A DNA stretch of 64,000 nucleotides from Symmachiella macrocystis (GTDB taxonomy: Bacteria > Planctomycetota > Planctomycetia > Planctomycetales > Planctomycetaceae), in contig NZ_SJPP01000002.1 of NCBI RefSeq assembly GCF_007860075.1, positions 930,001 through 994,000 on the forward strand, written 5' to 3'. How positions within the stretch are numbered: the first letter of the stretch is position 1; each line of letters starts with the position of its first letter. Shown piece by piece: positions 47,148 to 55,057 of this stretch. Below the pieces are notes generated by a model. It was not told the origin of the DNA, did not search any database, and saw only the letters and a list, made by a program, of their open reading frames with translations. Position numbers and translations under genes: made by a program.

Positions 47148-50100
47148 ATGCATCACTTTTCCCGTCTGATACTCGCTGTTCTGCTTGTTACGGCAAACTC
47201 TTACTTCCTCACCGCAGCCGAGCCAAGCACCGGTGAGATTTATGATCCGCCCGTAGCCAAAGCGTCCAACGCAGGGGCCGCGGCGATTGAGGGCATGGAG
47301 ATCCCCGCAGGATTCCGCGTCGAACTATTCGCCGCTGAACCACTGTTGGCCAATCCGGTCGCGTTTTGCATCGACGAACAGGGACGATTTTTCGTCGCCG
47401 AAACCTTCCGGCATCACGCCGGCGTGACCGACACGCGTGGACACATGTATTGGCTCGACGACGACCTCGCCTGCCGCACCGTCGCGGATCGCGTGGCGAT
47501 GTATAAAAAACATTTCTCCCCCGAGGTCTTCGACAGCTACGGCCTAGAACATGACCGCGTGCGGATGATCGTCGATAGCGATGGCGACGGACGTGCCGAC
47601 AAAGCCACGGTCTTTGCCGACGGATTCAACGACCGCGCCGTAGGCATCGGCGCCGGTGTCCTCGCCCGCGACGGCAAACTTTGGTACGCCTGTCTGCCCG
47701 ACCTGTGGCAATTGGAGGACACCGACGGCGATGGCCGCGCGGATGTCCGGGAATCACTGCACACCGGATACGGCATTCACGTTGGATTTTTAGGGCACGA
47801 CCTGCACGGATTACGCTTCGGTCCCGATGGTCGATTGTACTTCAGTATCGGCGACCGCGGCATCAACATTCAGACCGAGGGGCGGCATCTGTTTTATCCC
47901 GACACCGGCACAGTCCTCCGTTGTGAGCCGGACGGTTCAAACTTAGAGGTCTTCGCCAGCGGCCTGCGCAATCCGCAAGAATTGGCATTCGATGATTTTG
48001 GAAACCTGTTCACGGTCGATAACAATTCCGACTCCGGCGATAAAGCGCGGCTGGTCTATATCGTCGAAGGGGGCGACAGCGGTTGGCGGATTGGATTTCA
48101 ATTCATCACCTCCCCCACGTCGCGCGGACCCTGGAACGCGGAAAAACTGTGGCACCCAAAATTCGACGGACAAGCCGCCTACCATCTGCCACCACTGGTG
48201 AATCTGGCCGATGGACCATCCGGACTGACCTATTATCCCGGCACAGGTCTGCCGCAGCGATATAACGGCCACTTCTTCCTCTCCGACTTTCGTGGTTCAA
48301 CAGCCATCAGCGGAGTGCGTTCATTCGCAGTCGAACCGGACGGAGCGTCCTACAAAATCGCCGACGAACACAAGTTCCTCTGGCAACTATTAACGTCCGA
48401 TGTCGAATTCGGCGACGACGGAAATCTGTATCTGCTCAACTGGGTCAATGGCTGGGAAAAAACCGGCAAAGGCCGCATCTATAAAGTCTTCGACCCCAAA
48501 ACCCGCGCCGAGCCGATCGTGGCGGAGGTCCTCGCCCTCACCCGCGCCGGCATGTCGTCGCGATCCAATGAAGAGTTACAAACGCTGCTCGGCCATCCCA
48601 ATCAGCGAATTCGCCAAGCCGCACAATTCGAGTTGGCAGCGCGTCCCGCCGCAGAAGCAGTTTCCGTTTTCACCACTGTCGCACAAAACCCCGCCAAACG
48701 CCTCGCGCGGCTGCACGCGATTTGGGGACTCGGCCAGATCCTCCGCGTCAAACACCTCAAGCCGGCGTTCGCGACCTTGGTCGCGCTGCTGAGCGACGAC
48801 GATGCGGAAGTCCGCGCCCAGGCGGCAAAGACGATTGGTGACACCAAAGACAACACCTCCGCCCGCAGCGCATTGATCACCTTACTGAGCGATCCCGCCC
48901 CGCGCCCTCGTTTCTTCGCAGCGCTGGCACTGGGAAAAATGTCTGGTGAAAACAAGACGATCCAACCGCTGCTAGAAATGTTGCGCGCCAACAACAACCA
49001 AGATCGCTATCTGCGGCACGCCGGTGTGGTCGGCTTGGCAGCCCTTGAGGAAGCGGATTTATTGAAACATGCCGATGACAATTCCGCAGCGGCACGGATG
49101 GGAATTCTCTTAGCGCTGCGGCGGTTGGAAAGCCCGGCGATTGCCACTTTTCTAAATGATGCCGACCCTCTACTGGTCGTCGAAGCAGCTCGCGCCATCA
49201 ACGACGTGCCCATCAATCCCGCCTTCCCGGAATTGGCCGCTGTAGCGGGATCGCAGCGCCCCGAATTCCTGACCGACGAGGCACTGCAAAAGCGGATTAT
49301 CAATGCGAATTTCCGATTAGGCGAGCTGTCGAACGCCAAAGCGCTTTCCGGCATCGCTTTGAACGAATCGCTGCCCGATGTGATCCGCACCGAAGCCCTC
49401 TTGGCACTGGCCGATTGGCAATCTCCCAACGGCAAAGATCGCGTCACTGGCTTATGGCGGCCATTGCCTGCACGGGCTATCCAAGACCTAGCAGCCACGA
49501 TCGACACGGACCTCAGCGCGCTACTGCAAAGCAATGCCTCCCCAAACGTCAAAGTCGCAGCGGTGAACGTGCTGAGCAAATTTGGCGGCCCGACATGGGG
49601 GCCGCAACTCCTGGCACTCGTCAGCGATTCCGCACAGCTGGCAAAGTTGCGTGCCGAATGTCTACGGGCGTTGGCAGCCATCGATGCCCAGGAACTCCCC
49701 GGCGCCGTCGCCTTGGCCATTGAGGACAAAGACGCAAACGTGCGTAACACCGGCCGCGAACTATTGGCCAAAACCGCCCCCGACCGAGCCGTCCCGCTAC
49801 TCGCCGAGACCGTCACAAACGGCTCACTACGGGAACAACAGACCGCCTTGGAAACGCTCGGCCACATCAAATCCGCCGCCGCCGATGATCTGTTGCTGAA
49901 CTTACTCGCCGAGGTAGCGGCCGACAGTATCGCCGAGAACATCCGCTTAGACGTCCGACAAGCAGCCGGCCAACGTCAGCGCGCGGACGTAGTGGCCGCA
50001 GTGCAACAACACAACGCAGCACTCGGCAACGAGGATCCGGTTGCGTTGCATCGCGACGCACTCACCGGTGGTGATGCGGGGCGAGGTAAAAAAATCTTCT

Positions 50101-50492
50101 TCGAACGCACAGCGGTCTCCTGCATGCGTTGCCACAAAATCGGTGGAAAAGGGGGCGACGTCGGTCCCGATTTGTCAGCGATCGGTCAGCAGCAAAAGCG
50201 GCAATACATTCTCGAAGCCCTTGTGAATCCCAATACGGCGATTGCCAAAGGCTATGAAACTTCGATTCTGGTCCTAGAGTCGGGCAAGACGCTCGCAGGG
50301 ATCGTGAAGGAAGAAGACGCCACCCGGCTAAAACTGATGACCTCCGATGGCAAAACCATCACGGTGCCAATTGCTCAAATCGAAGAGCGCGTGAAAGGCA
50401 AGTCAGCCATGCCCGAGGATCTGACCAAGCAGCTCACGCCATTCGATCTCCGCGACCTCGTGGAATTTCTCGCGACACAAAAGGACAAATAG
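47148..50492 (+). CDS. PVC-type membrane-bound dehydrogenase with HEAT repeats and CxxCH cytochrome
   Basis: A 1,114-residue exported protein (signal ending around TAAEPS). The N-terminal ~480 residues form a beta-propeller-like sugar-dehydrogenase/NHL region (FCIDEQGRFFVAETFRHHAG, DRVRMIVDSDGDGRADKATV, YVYIVEGGDSGWR-type repeats). HEAT-like helices follow (~520-920), then a C-terminal cytochrome c domain with CMRCH (~992-996), GGKGGDVGPDLSAIGQQ, and the conserved ILEALVNPNTAIAKGYETS and LEESG-type end. The set is the hallmark of planctomycete PVC-type proteins. It pairs with DUF1501 upstream and probably oxidises carbohydrate-type substrates. Confidence 0.95.
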   Translation: MHHFSRLILAVLLVTANSYFLTAAEPSTGEIYDPPVAKASNAGAAAIEGMEIPAGFRVELFAAEPLLANPVAFCIDEQGRFFVAETFRHHAGVTDTRGHMYWLDDDLACRTVADRVAMYKKHFSPEVFDSYGLEHDRVRMIVDSDGDGRADKATVFADGFNDRAVGIGAGVLARDGKLWYACLPDLWQLEDTDGDGRADVRESLHTGYGIHVGFLGHDLHGLRFGPDGRLYFSIGDRGINIQTEGRHLFYPDTGTVLRCEPDGSNLEVFASGLRNPQELAFDDFGNLFTVDNNSDSGDKARLVYIVEGGDSGWRIGFQFITSPTSRGPWNAEKLWHPKFDGQAAYHLPPLVNLADGPSGLTYYPGTGLPQRYNGHFFLSDFRGSTAISGVRSFAVEPDGASYKIADEHKFLWQLLTSDVEFGDDGNLYLLNWVNGWEKTGKGRIYKVFDPKTRAEPIVAEVLALTRAGMSSRSNEELQTLLGHPNQRIRQAAQFELAARPAAEAVSVFTTVAQNPAKRLARLHAIWGLGQILRVKHLKPAFATLVALLSDDDAEVRAQAAKTIGDTKDNTSARSALITLLSDPAPRPRFFAALALGKMSGENKTIQPLLEMLRANNNQDRYLRHAGVVGLAALEEADLLKHADDNSAAARMGILLALRRLESPAIATFLNDADPLLVVEAARAINDVPINPAFPELAAVAGSQRPEFLTDEALQKRIINANFRLGELSNAKALSGIALNESLPDVIRTEALLALADWQSPNGKDRVTGLWRPLPARAIQDLAATIDTDLSALLQSNASPNVKVAAVNVLSKFGGPTWGPQLLALVSDSAQLAKLRAECLRALAAIDAQELPGAVALAIEDKDANVRNTGRELLAKTAPDRAVPLLAETVTNGSLREQQTALETLGHIKSAAADDLLLNLLAEVAADSIAENIRLDVRQAAGQRQRADVVAAVQQHNAALGNEDPVALHRDALTGGDAGRGKKIFFERTAVSCMRCHKIGGKGGDVGPDLSAIGQQQKRQYILEALVNPNTAIAKGYETSILVLESGKTLAGIVKEEDATRLKLMTSDGKTITVPIAQIEERVKGKSAMPEDLTKQLTPFDLRDLVEFLATQKDK

Positions 50493-50749
50493 ACGGCACA
50501 GTTTTTTTTGAAAAAAACGCAATCCGGCAACATCTTCTCATTTGCCGCGCCGCCAAACGTGGCCTACGGTTTAGTTAGATAAGTCTGTCAACTCTCTAAC
50601 TTCACTTCACGTTCTTTACGGGCCATACTTCGAGGCCAGTGTCAGATATGAACGCTCCCTGTCAACAGTGGGTGTTCTGATCGGCCAATACGTTTTGGTC
50701 GCTGGTATCACCACTTGGCATCGGCCTCACCCATTGAGGAGAAACTCCG

Positions 50750-51028
50750 ATGAGAGTATTCCGTTCACGTATTCACCAATTGGCGGACTGGCGCAGGCAC
50801 GGGGTTGTCCATTGCGTACTAGCAACCAGCTTATTCCTCGCAGCCACGTTGTGCAGTCTTTCGCTCGAATACTGGTCAAATCGCACATTCCATCTCGTGG
50901 CAACAACATTCAACGGGATGACCTGGGAATCATATCGTAACTTGGCGTTAATCACAGTGTTTTTAGGTTGGGTGTTATCGCGGACCCCGGAACGACAAAC
51001 GACCCATCGTCGCCCGTTCCGTCCCTAG
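50750..51028 (+). CDS. Small membrane protein
   Basis: A 92-residue protein whose ATG has GAGGAG eight bases upstream. One or two hydrophobic segments (VVHCVLATSLFLAATLCSLS; LALITVFLGWVLS) are separated by a polar loop, and basic ends. I recognise no family. The clear ribosome site and membrane-type composition support it as a real gene. Confidence 0.65.
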   Translation: MRVFRSRIHQLADWRRHGVVHCVLATSLFLAATLCSLSLEYWSNRTFHLVATTFNGMTWESYRNLALITVFLGWVLSRTPERQTTHRRPFRP

Positions 51029-51665
51029 CGGCGTCTCGTCGCTAGGCCATTGTCGGAATGCAGTTTCTGACGGTGGCCGCTGCTGGTCGGCCGAATTCTG
51101 CACCGGTCTAAAAACCGGGAGCCTGCTACGGTCGCCCGCCGGCTATCCTCCGCGCGCGTATAGACTTTCGATAATCTGCACAGATCGACAACTACGGTAG
51201 TCAACAGTGGGTGCCACGGGCGGTTCGTCCGCCGATGGCATTGCAACCCTAACATTAGGGTGGCTGGGGGAAGGATGCAGTTCGTCCCCATAGGCTGGAC
51301 CGGGACGCACTAGCGAACCTCTCCCGCCGCCCGTCGGCGGACACGCCGCTCGTGGCACCCACTCTGACGGTTTTGAAGAAACCGCTCAATGCGTCCGGCA
51401 ACCTCAGGCAGATCACCAACCATCGCCTGAAGGTCAGCACGGCGACGCCCTCCGGCTGAAATCCCCCAAGCCGGTCTAGTATCCCTGCCTGAGCGTATGG
51501 TAGAGTGATTCCAGATTTGCCGTTCACGTGAGGCGGCCCCAGACAAGACTGCTATGAAAGCCTGGCCGCCGTTGTGTAACGGCTACCGGGCTATTTTCGT
51601 TTCAGCAAGACCGCGAGCATCACATTCCCCCCGCGATCCGAGAACCGCACTGGAAGGAACACCCC
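51029..51665. other. Intergenic region with a fold-back repeat
   Basis: No gene is seen. The central 160 bp form the GCCAC fold-back repeat described separately; the rest shows no recognised RNA gene or promoter. Confidence 0.5.
51205..51363. repeat. Fold-back element related to GCCACTGGCGG family
   Basis: AGTGGGTGCCACGGGCGGTT (51205-51224) reappears inverted as GTGGCACCCACT (51352-51363), enclosing a hairpin-rich centre. It is a diverged relative of the 15346 and 38948 elements. Confidence 0.75.
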
Positions 51666-52175
51666 ATGACCAAGCCTGCAAACCAGAACATATTGGCACA
51701 AGATATTATGCAAACCGATGTCATCACCGTCGCCCCGACGGATAGCTTGCAAGAAACGATGACCATCTTGACCGAAAATCACGTCACCGGATTGCCGGTC
51801 ATCGACAGCAAAAGTCGCTGCGTCGGCGTTGTGACCGCTGGAGACATTCTCAATTTCGAACAGGAACATGCGGAATTTGCCCAAGAAGCCAATTCCGACA
51901 TGGCCCGGCATTTCGACCCGGAACGCCAACGCTGGGAAAGCGTGCGAGTCTCCGCCTTCGCATTGGAAGAATTTGCTGAAGTCCCCGTCAGCGAAGTCAT
52001 GACCCGGGAACTCATTTCAGTGGGTCCCACAGCAACCGCCACCGAAGTCGCGCAATTGATGCTCGACAAAGACATCCACCGTGTATTAGTCCTCGACACG
52101 AATCAACGGCTGTTCGGAATCATCGTGGCCTTCGACTTTGTCGGTCTCTGGGCGGACTTCAAATCGCGCGCGTGA
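51666..52175 (+). CDS. CBS-domain protein
   Basis: A 169-residue protein with two CBS domains (AQDIMQTDVITVAPTDSLQE...VTGLPVIDSKSRCVGVVT; SEVMTRELISVGPTATATE...IHRVLVLDTNQRLFGIIV) separated by a ~45-residue polar insert (FEQEHAEFAQEANSDMAR). CBS pairs bind adenine nucleotides and gate partner proteins. ATG at 51666 preceded by GGAAGGA. It is stand-alone here, so its partner is not in view. Confidence 0.93.
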   Translation: MTKPANQNILAQDIMQTDVITVAPTDSLQETMTILTENHVTGLPVIDSKSRCVGVVTAGDILNFEQEHAEFAQEANSDMARHFDPERQRWESVRVSAFALEEFAEVPVSEVMTRELISVGPTATATEVAQLMLDKDIHRVLVLDTNQRLFGIIVAFDFVGLWADFKSRA

Positions 52176-52592
52176 CAAACATCGTAGTCCCACGGATTGC
52201 AAATCTGAATGGCGATCCGTCACTTTCAATAGCTGGAATTCTCCGAGTCATTTGATGTGCTGTTCCTGGCGCGGAGAGTGCGGACTTGCGGCAAACCGTT
52301 CGATCCTTCCATCGCTCAAATCCGACACAATCATCATCATCCGGTCGGACTGTCCCACATTGTCCAACAGATTACCGGCAACCAGTCGCCAAGCCCCCAT
52401 TTTTTCCAGCAAACCCCCGAAATTTGCCCGCCACGCCCCATTTGAGATGCCAAACTAGTTTTGGAAGACCGGCATTCAAGGTGGATTGCCTCATTCGCAA
52501 GATGAGGCTCACAACCCGTGTGCGGTCAAACGGTCAAGAAATCACAATTCCTGCACGGATGTTGCGACCTCGATCCCAACCCCGGTGAAACC
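52176..52592. other. Intergenic region without recognised feature
   Basis: About 415 bp. I find no gene with a ribosome site, no RNA gene, and no strong hairpin. Confidence 0.5.
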
Positions 52593-52724
52593 ATGTTCGA
52601 TTCCCCTGGCAAACTTTTGTTCCTCGTGGCTGTCTGTCTCGTCTTTGTGTTTTTCTTTGGGCAGATATTCAACATCGATGTCTTCGGTTCAGCCATCAAG
52701 TACATCAATAAGTGGACGAGCTAA
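52593..52724 (+). CDS. Small single-span membrane protein
   Basis: A 43-residue frame from the ATG at 52593: MFDSPGKLLFLVAVCLVFVF, then FFGQIFNIDVFG and a polar end (KYINKWTS). The hydrophobic stretch is one clear membrane helix. A weak GGTGAAA precedes the start. Such micro-proteins are often missed in annotation. Real gene likely, but only the composition supports it. Confidence 0.5.
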   Translation: MFDSPGKLLFLVAVCLVFVFFFGQIFNIDVFGSAIKYINKWTS

Positions 52725-53116
52725 CACTCTGCCACAACAACTCAAAGCCCCCAGTTGCCCGTGCCCCCCCCTCCGCTTGGGCACCCGCGCAATCCATATC
52801 GGCCTCGCTGCTCTACCGCGCATTTCGCGGATTTGGGGGGAGCAGGCAGTTCCGATTGGCCAAAATTCCGCCGATTCCATCTTAGAACAGCATTTTTGCC
52901 AAAAAACCTCTCCTTTTTCCTCCAAACGTCTTAAAAGCGGGGTTGCAACGAATCCCGATTTTTAGTTTTATCCCGACCGGTCTTGAATCCTCGACTGTGT
53001 CGTTCAGGATGCAAGAAGCATCGTCCACGTTTTGGACAGGGTGGCAAAAACGGGACATGGAAAAGATGCACACTAGTATCACGGACGATTCGAGTGCTAA
53101 ACCAGGAGAAACAAGG
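52725..53116. other. Intergenic region upstream of the DUF4096 gene
   Basis: About 390 bp with no recognised gene. An upstream in-frame extension of the DUF4096 gene is possible, but it lacks a ribosome site and family similarity. Confidence 0.5.
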
Positions 53117-53791
53117 ATGACGGAATTCCAGACGGAACTGGACAACGCCTGGCAAATGTCAGACGAACTGTGGCAACAGATTCACCCGCTGTTGCTGGAA
53201 GACTCGCCCCCCAAACGCACCGGACGCAAACGCGCCGATTGGCGGCGGATGATCAATGGCATCGTCTACCGCGTACAAACCGGATGCAAATGGAACAAAC
53301 TGCCCAAACAGTTTGGTGACGACAGTACCGTGCACCGCTGGTACCAGCGGTGGTGCAAAAGCGGTATGATTCATAAGGTTTGGTCGAAAATCACGACGCA
53401 TTGCGCCGAGCTAAGCGACCTGACTCCCGAATGGGCTGCGATTGTTTCCGCTCCGCCAGCAATTGCCGGCGTGGTGGGTCAAACAACAACGCCCGCAGCG
53501 ATTCCCACAGCGACACCGGCAGCCGCCGAAGTCACACCCGAAGTCGCCGCCAGTGCCCCTTACGCACCGACTGTCGCCATCGCCCCGGAAACAGTTTCCG
53601 ACAGCGAACCCTCGACACCGATTCCGACGCAAATTCCTGCAGCGGCATCGACCCCACAACCGCGTCCGCAGATCGCGGAAGAAACGCGACACGACTATCA
53701 ACCCCCGGGCCATACGCCCGCCGCGAGTACTCCGGCTCAACCACAACACCAGCCCTACTCGCCAGAAGAATCCGATCGCCGCGCCGCCTAA
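53117..53791 (+). CDS. Domesticated IS5-type transposase N-terminal (DUF4096) domain with Pro/Ala-rich tail
   Basis: A 224-residue protein from the ATG at 53117, preceded by AGGAG. Residues ~10-100 are the helix-turn-helix-like DUF4096 domain of IS5-family transposases: MSDELWQQIHPLLLED, GRKRADWRRMINGIVYRVQT, GCKWNKLPKQFGDDSTVHRW, YQRWCKSGMIHKVW. In a transposase a DDE catalytic domain would follow. Here it is replaced by ~120 residues rich in Pro, Ala and Thr (TPAAIPTATPAAAEVTPEVA). No terminal inverted repeats or partner ORF are seen. A good ribosome site and own terminator suggest a co-opted DNA-binding protein. Confidence 0.8.
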   Translation: MTEFQTELDNAWQMSDELWQQIHPLLLEDSPPKRTGRKRADWRRMINGIVYRVQTGCKWNKLPKQFGDDSTVHRWYQRWCKSGMIHKVWSKITTHCAELSDLTPEWAAIVSAPPAIAGVVGQTTTPAAIPTATPAAAEVTPEVAASAPYAPTVAIAPETVSDSEPSTPIPTQIPAAASTPQPRPQIAEETRHDYQPPGHTPAASTPAQPQHQPYSPEESDRRAA

Positions 53792-53822
53792 TCGGCCCAG
53801 CAATTGGACAAATAAAAAACCA

Positions 53823-53863
53823 AAATCCCACGCTAGCCCCCTCGGCCTGCGTGGGATTTTTTT
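53823..53863 (+). terminator. Rho-independent terminator after the DUF4096 gene
   Basis: AAATCCCACGC (53823-53833) pairs with GCGTGGGATTT (53849-53859), followed by TTTTTTT. It lies 31 bp after the stop. Confidence 0.9.
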
Positions 53864-53870
53864 ATTGTAG

Positions 53871-53908
53871 GGTGCGTCGCGACGCACCTTTCTATGTAGG
53901 ACAACAGA
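53871..53908. repeat. Palindrome plus outer inverted-repeat arm, left
   Basis: GGTGCGTCGCGACGCACC is a perfect 18-bp palindrome (53871-53888). From 53879 to 53908 the sequence, ending TAGGACAACAGA, is matched in reverse at 55016-55045 with few changes. Confidence 0.8.
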
Positions 53909-53967
53909 TTCCCCCAATCAAATCAGCCCCCCAAGTGCCTACGATGGCTTGAGTGAACCAATCTAAA

Positions 53968-54170
53968 AGAAAAACCTCACGCAAAGCCGCAAAGCTCGCA
54001 AAGAGATATGCAATGTCAAAGCAGCTAGCAGCGGTTTAAATAGCTCACGCCCTACCTGCTCAAGCAATTTCCTTTTAAAAAAGTTATCCCCACCACGCAG
54101 CCGTCGTTCCTAAATCAGTTTATCCCGGTACCTCCTTGGCGAGCTTGGCGGCTTTGCGAGAGGCTTTTTT
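53968..54170. repeat. ~200-bp fold-back element, left
   Basis: Arm AAAACCTCACGCAAAGCCGC (53971 onward) is matched inverted at 54134-54170 (CTTGGCGGCTTTGCGAGAGG). The loop is ~120 bp of non-coding sequence. A near-identical element lies at 54785-54990. Confidence 0.8.
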
Positions 54171-54205
54171 AATTCCCCGAAGGCAACAAGTCCCTATTAG
54201 AACAA

Positions 54206-54631
54206 TCAATGACGCACACCGTCAGGCAGTTGCAACATCGGACGATCCGCTTTGCGACGGATCCAGCAGATCGGTCGCCAGACAATCGGATTCCGCAGTA
54301 AGGCGATCTCCAACCGCCGTTTGCCCGGAAAATTCAACAGGCTCAAACCGATGAACATCGTCAACAGCCCCTGCCCCGGCAAAAAGATCATCGCGATCCC
54401 CGCCGCCAACAGTACAACTCCCAGCAAATTCTTCAGGATCAGCAGCATCCAACGGACCGCGGGGTGCTGAGCCCGCCAACTTCCAGCGGCCGGTTGATCG
54501 GAAACAAAATAATCCGCCCGCATCCGCGTCACTAACACCGGAATGATGAGCAACGCCCCCACAAACGACACAACGGAAAGCGCGCCCAACCACCACCACA
54601 ATTGTTCGTGGGCCGCAATCTGTTCCCACAT
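54206..54631 (-). CDS. PGPGW-type membrane protein
   Basis: A 141-residue protein with two or three hydrophobic stretches. The LPGQGLLTMFIGLSLLNFPG segment matches the PGPGW family (putative transmembrane protein, function unknown). The C-terminal part is basic (RRKADRPMLQLPDGVRH). It is enclosed by the two fold-back elements at 53968-54170 and 54785-54990, and by the outer inverted repeats at 53879 and 55016. ATG at 54631; no clear ribosome site was noted. Confidence 0.82.
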   Translation of the reverse strand: MWEQIAAHEQLWWWLGALSVVSFVGALLIIPVLVTRMRADYFVSDQPAAGSWRAQHPAVRWMLLILKNLLGVVLLAAGIAMIFLPGQGLLTMFIGLSLLNFPGKRRLEIALLRNPIVWRPICWIRRKADRPMLQLPDGVRH

Positions 54632-54679
54632 AACCGTTCATCCTCCGTGCTATACACGCGGCACAACATCAACAAACCC

Positions 54680-54712
54680 CCCTCTCCCCCTGGGAGAGGG
54701 CTGGGGTGAGGG
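54680..54712. repeat. CCCTCTCCC/GGGAGAGGG palindromic repeat
   Basis: CCCTCTCCCCCTGGGAGAGG (from 54680), continuing into GCTGGGGTGAGGG. It matches a palindromic element known from many unrelated bacterial genomes and lies between the PGPGW gene and the right fold-back. Confidence 0.7.
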
Positions 54713-54784
54713 TTTTCGCCCAACAGAGGACACCCCATGTCTCACCCAAAGAGCTAAACGCCTTCTGAGTCGTTCCACAAATGG

Positions 54785-54990
54785 TAAAAAAAACTCACGC
54801 AAAGCCGCCAAGTTCGTAAAGAGATCTGCATAGCTCCATGAATTCACAGCCGCCCCTCGTAAGCCCACACGGTCGGTTGAAAACAATTGGTTTGAAGTCT
54901 CCCCAAACATGAACCATCCATCACGAACACCTGTTCGTCCCAGCCAAAACCTCTGCGGCTTGGCGGCTTTGCGTGAGGTTTTCTTTTTCA
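54785..54990. repeat. ~200-bp fold-back element, right
   Basis: ACTCACGCAAAGCCGCCAAG (54792 onward) is inverted at 54951-54990 (CTTGGCGGCTTTGCGTGAGG). Same family as 53968-54170; arms match over about 30 bp. Confidence 0.8.
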
Positions 54991-55015
54991 ATGCTGTTGT
55001 GTGATGTATTGTCCG

Positions 55016-55045
55016 TCTGTTGTCCTACGTAAAAAGGTGCGACGC
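55016..55045. repeat. Outer inverted-repeat arm, right
   Basis: TCTGTTGTCCTACGTAAAAA onward is the reverse complement of 53879-53908 with few changes. It is ~1.1 kb from its partner. Confidence 0.75.
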
Positions 55046-55057
55046 GTCCGACATTTG

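Noticed and set aside
52943-53116. N-terminal extension of the DUF4096 gene.
   Set aside because: No ribosome site and no family similarity, whereas AGGAG lies eight bases before the ATG at 53117.
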